Source: Pseudomonas sp. P5_109 (lineage in GTDB: Bacteria; Pseudomonadota; Gammaproteobacteria; Pseudomonadales; Pseudomonadaceae). Taken from it: 64,000 nt of DNA. Location: the NCBI RefSeq assembly GCF_034009455.1, contig NZ_CP125380.1:2149001-2213000 (forward strand). The letters are read 5' to 3'. Both the position numbers and the translations under genes were made by a program. The notes under the pieces were generated by a model that saw only the letters and a list, made by a program, of their open reading frames with translations, did not search any database and had not been told where the DNA came from. Shown in pieces: positions 62,515-64,000 of this stretch. Each line of letters begins with the position of its first letter. Positions within the stretch are counted from its first letter, which is position 1.

Positions 62515-63227
62515 TTGGATGTCGCTTTCTGGCTTGAAGTGGACTTTTCCCTTGAGGCCACGGTGTCGCCGCCGCAGTTGATGTAGGAGGACGACTTCAA
62601 CCAGCGCTGGTCCGGGTAGTAGGAAAACAGCAACTGCCCGTCCTTCATCGAATCGATCAGGCGGTGGGCAATCGCCGGCCGAACCGCCGGGCAACCCAGG
62701 CTGCGGCCGATCCGGCCATTGGCGCGGGCCAGCACCGGGCTGACATAGGGCGCGCCGTGGATGACGATGGCGCGGTCATAGGCGTTGTCGTTGAAGCCAG
62801 GCTCCAGGCCTTCCATGCGCAACGAGTAACCGTTCTGGCCGCTGTAGCTCTCTTGTGTGCGGAACAGGCCGAGGCTGGTGGCGTGGCTTTCGTTGCGGTT
62901 GGAGAACAGCGTCGCCATGTTTTCGCCGCTGTTGCGGCCATGGGCGACCAGTTCGTGAAACAGCAACTTGCGTCGTTTAAGGTCGAAGACCCACAGACGT
63001 TGTTCGGTCGAGGGCAGGGAATAATCGATCACCGCCAGTCTTTGGGCTGGGGCGATACCTTGGGCACGGCTGCATTGGGTTGCGCGAACGGCCAGGGCAA
63101 TCACTTTGGCATCGGCGTCTGGTGCTGCTTTGACCAGCGCGTTTTCAAGCGAATCGGCGTAGGCTGACGGTACTGAAAGGCACGTCAGTAAAATGGCAAA
63201 TAAAAGGCCAAAGCGGTTTAGCGCCAT
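62499..63227 (-). CDS. L,D-transpeptidase catalytic domain protein (YkuD_2 type)
   Basis: This 242-residue protein has a signal peptide (LFAILLTCLSVPSAYA-D) and the catalytic domain of the murein L,D-transpeptidase family (PF13645). Seen are HGRNSGENMATLFSNRNESHATSLGLF, the active His in VIHGAPYVSP and the Cys in GRSLGCPAVRP (near residue 178). Such proteins crosslink or edit peptidoglycan. The mechanism here is inferred. It is divergent from the next L,D-transpeptidase gene and ends just before copA. Confidence 0.85.
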   Translation of the reverse strand: MALNRFGLLFAILLTCLSVPSAYADSLENALVKAAPDADAKVIALAVRATQCSRAQGIAPAQRLAVIDYSLPSTEQRLWVFDLKRRKLLFHELVAHGRNSGENMATLFSNRNESHATSLGLFRTQESYSGQNGYSLRMEGLEPGFNDNAYDRAIVIHGAPYVSPVLARANGRIGRSLGCPAVRPAIAHRLIDSMKDGQLLFSYYPDQRWLKSSSYINCGGDTVASREKSTSSQKATSNLSKL

Positions 63228-63312
63228 AGTCGGGTCTCATCATGATAATTTCGAGTCTAGCTAGCAGTGAGCGGAAAGCTAGCCGTTTGAAACGGAGGAT
63301 TAAGGATTATCC

Positions 63313-64000
63313 ATGGTGCAATTAACAAGGTCATTCGTCATAAGCCGCATGTTTTTTATGGGCTTTCTGATCAGCGGTGTGGCGGTTGGGCAAACGTCGC
63401 CGATTGAGCCGGTATCTGCGGCAAGCAGCGGAATAGATGCCGCGGCGCCCGACGATGCGGTCGGCCAGGCGATTCAGGCATCGCTGGAGCCGCTGCGCTC
63501 GGCCTTTCCGCCGTTGCTCACGGCCAGGCGCCAGCAACGGGTGGATGTCAGCCGGGTGGTGCTGGATTTCTATATGCATCGTAACTATCGCGCCGCGTGG
63601 ACGGATGATCGTGACGTGGCCCAGTTGCTCAAGAGCCTCGAAGACACCCGGATCGACGGGCTGAACCCGGCGGATTTTCGCATCTCCGAACTGGCCCAGG
63701 CCCATGAATCGCTGGTGGCCGCCATGCCTTCCACGGCGCAGCGGGCGATGTTCGACATGGCGGCGACCCGCACATTCATCACCGCACTGCTGCAGTTGCG
63801 GCGGGGCAAGGTCGATCCGTCGCGGCTGGACATTCACTGGAATTTCGACCCGGCCGGCGGCGCTGCCCGCGAAGACATGAGCGCCCTGTTCGCCGCCCTC
63901 GATGCCCATGACGTGGCTCGAGCATTCGCCGATGCGCCTCCTCAAGAAGCGATTTACCGCAATTTGCGTGAGGGCCTGGCCCGTTTGCGCCAGATCCGTG
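63313..64000 (+). CDS. L,D-transpeptidase, YcbB/LdtD type (partial, 5' end)
   Basis: This 229-codon reading frame is open to the right edge. It has an N-terminal signal anchor (SRMFFMGFLISGVAVG) and then a helical scaffold domain (VVLDFYMHRNYRAAWTDD, TRTFITALLQLRRGKVDPSRLDIHW) seen in YcbB-type enzymes ahead of the peptidoglycan-binding and YkuD domains. The catalytic Cys lies outside the window. AAGGA (63302-63306) precedes the ATG. YcbB makes 3-3 crosslinks in stressed cells. It is divergent from the other transpeptidase gene across an 85-base gap. Confidence 0.85.
   Translation, partial: MVQLTRSFVISRMFFMGFLISGVAVGQTSPIEPVSAASSGIDAAAPDDAVGQAIQASLEPLRSAFPPLLTARRQQRVDVSRVVLDFYMHRNYRAAWTDDRDVAQLLKSLEDTRIDGLNPADFRISELAQAHESLVAAMPSTAQRAMFDMAATRTFITALLQLRRGKVDPSRLDIHWNFDPAGGAAREDMSALFAALDAHDVARAFADAPPQEAIYRNLREGLARLRQIR

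Overview
The window is from a high-GC Pseudomonas chromosome, most likely the P. fluorescens group. I infer this from gene order and from REP-like palindromes of the type GTGGGAGCGGGCTTGCTCGCG, which recur in inverted pairs. No rRNA, tRNA or CRISPR array was seen.

Left part (1-26 kb) is conserved chromosomal backbone. It holds the end of nagZ, a nucleoside phosphorylase, an mfd-csiV-SNF2 operon read leftwards, gap with a clear sigma70 promoter, an ApbE-type flavin transferase, sthA, a PilZ/GDPD pair and the lipoprotein exporter lolCDE. Next comes a copper-responsive cinRS/cinA-queF locus, then DUF4404, a HAD-like protein that has lost its nucleophile, mlaA, a decayed PilZ gene, rssB with a STAS partner, and tal.

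Middle part (26.7-50.9 kb) is an accessory exopolysaccharide (EPS) locus inserted between tal and dusA. It encodes an initiating sugar-phosphate transferase, a Wzb/Wzc phosphatase-kinase pair, WecB and WecC for UDP-ManNAcA, a polymerase and a flippase in a very AT-rich core, an acetyltransferase, one WecG/TagA-type transferase, a Wza-type export lipoprotein and YjbEFGH. Accessory genes are a VanZ-like protein, an orphan phosphomannomutase C-terminal domain, a PAP2-like membrane protein and UppP. A dedicated RfaH lies beside it, and a textbook ops element precedes wecB on the transcribed strand. A three-gene operon of two winged-helix proteins flanking a degenerate EAL protein probably regulates it. 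With only two recognisable sugar transferases, the repeat unit may be a disaccharide.

Right part (50.9-64 kb) holds dusA, a highly structured intergenic region that looks like RNA upstream of a DUF6124-type gene, and a 1205-residue RTX protein. It continues with a small lipoprotein, a DUF2628 protein, a PheC-like periplasmic protein, the copABCD copper-resistance operon and two L,D-transpeptidase genes, the second cut by the window edge. The copA upstream region carries a box nearly identical to one upstream of cinA, suggesting that CinRS controls both copper loci.
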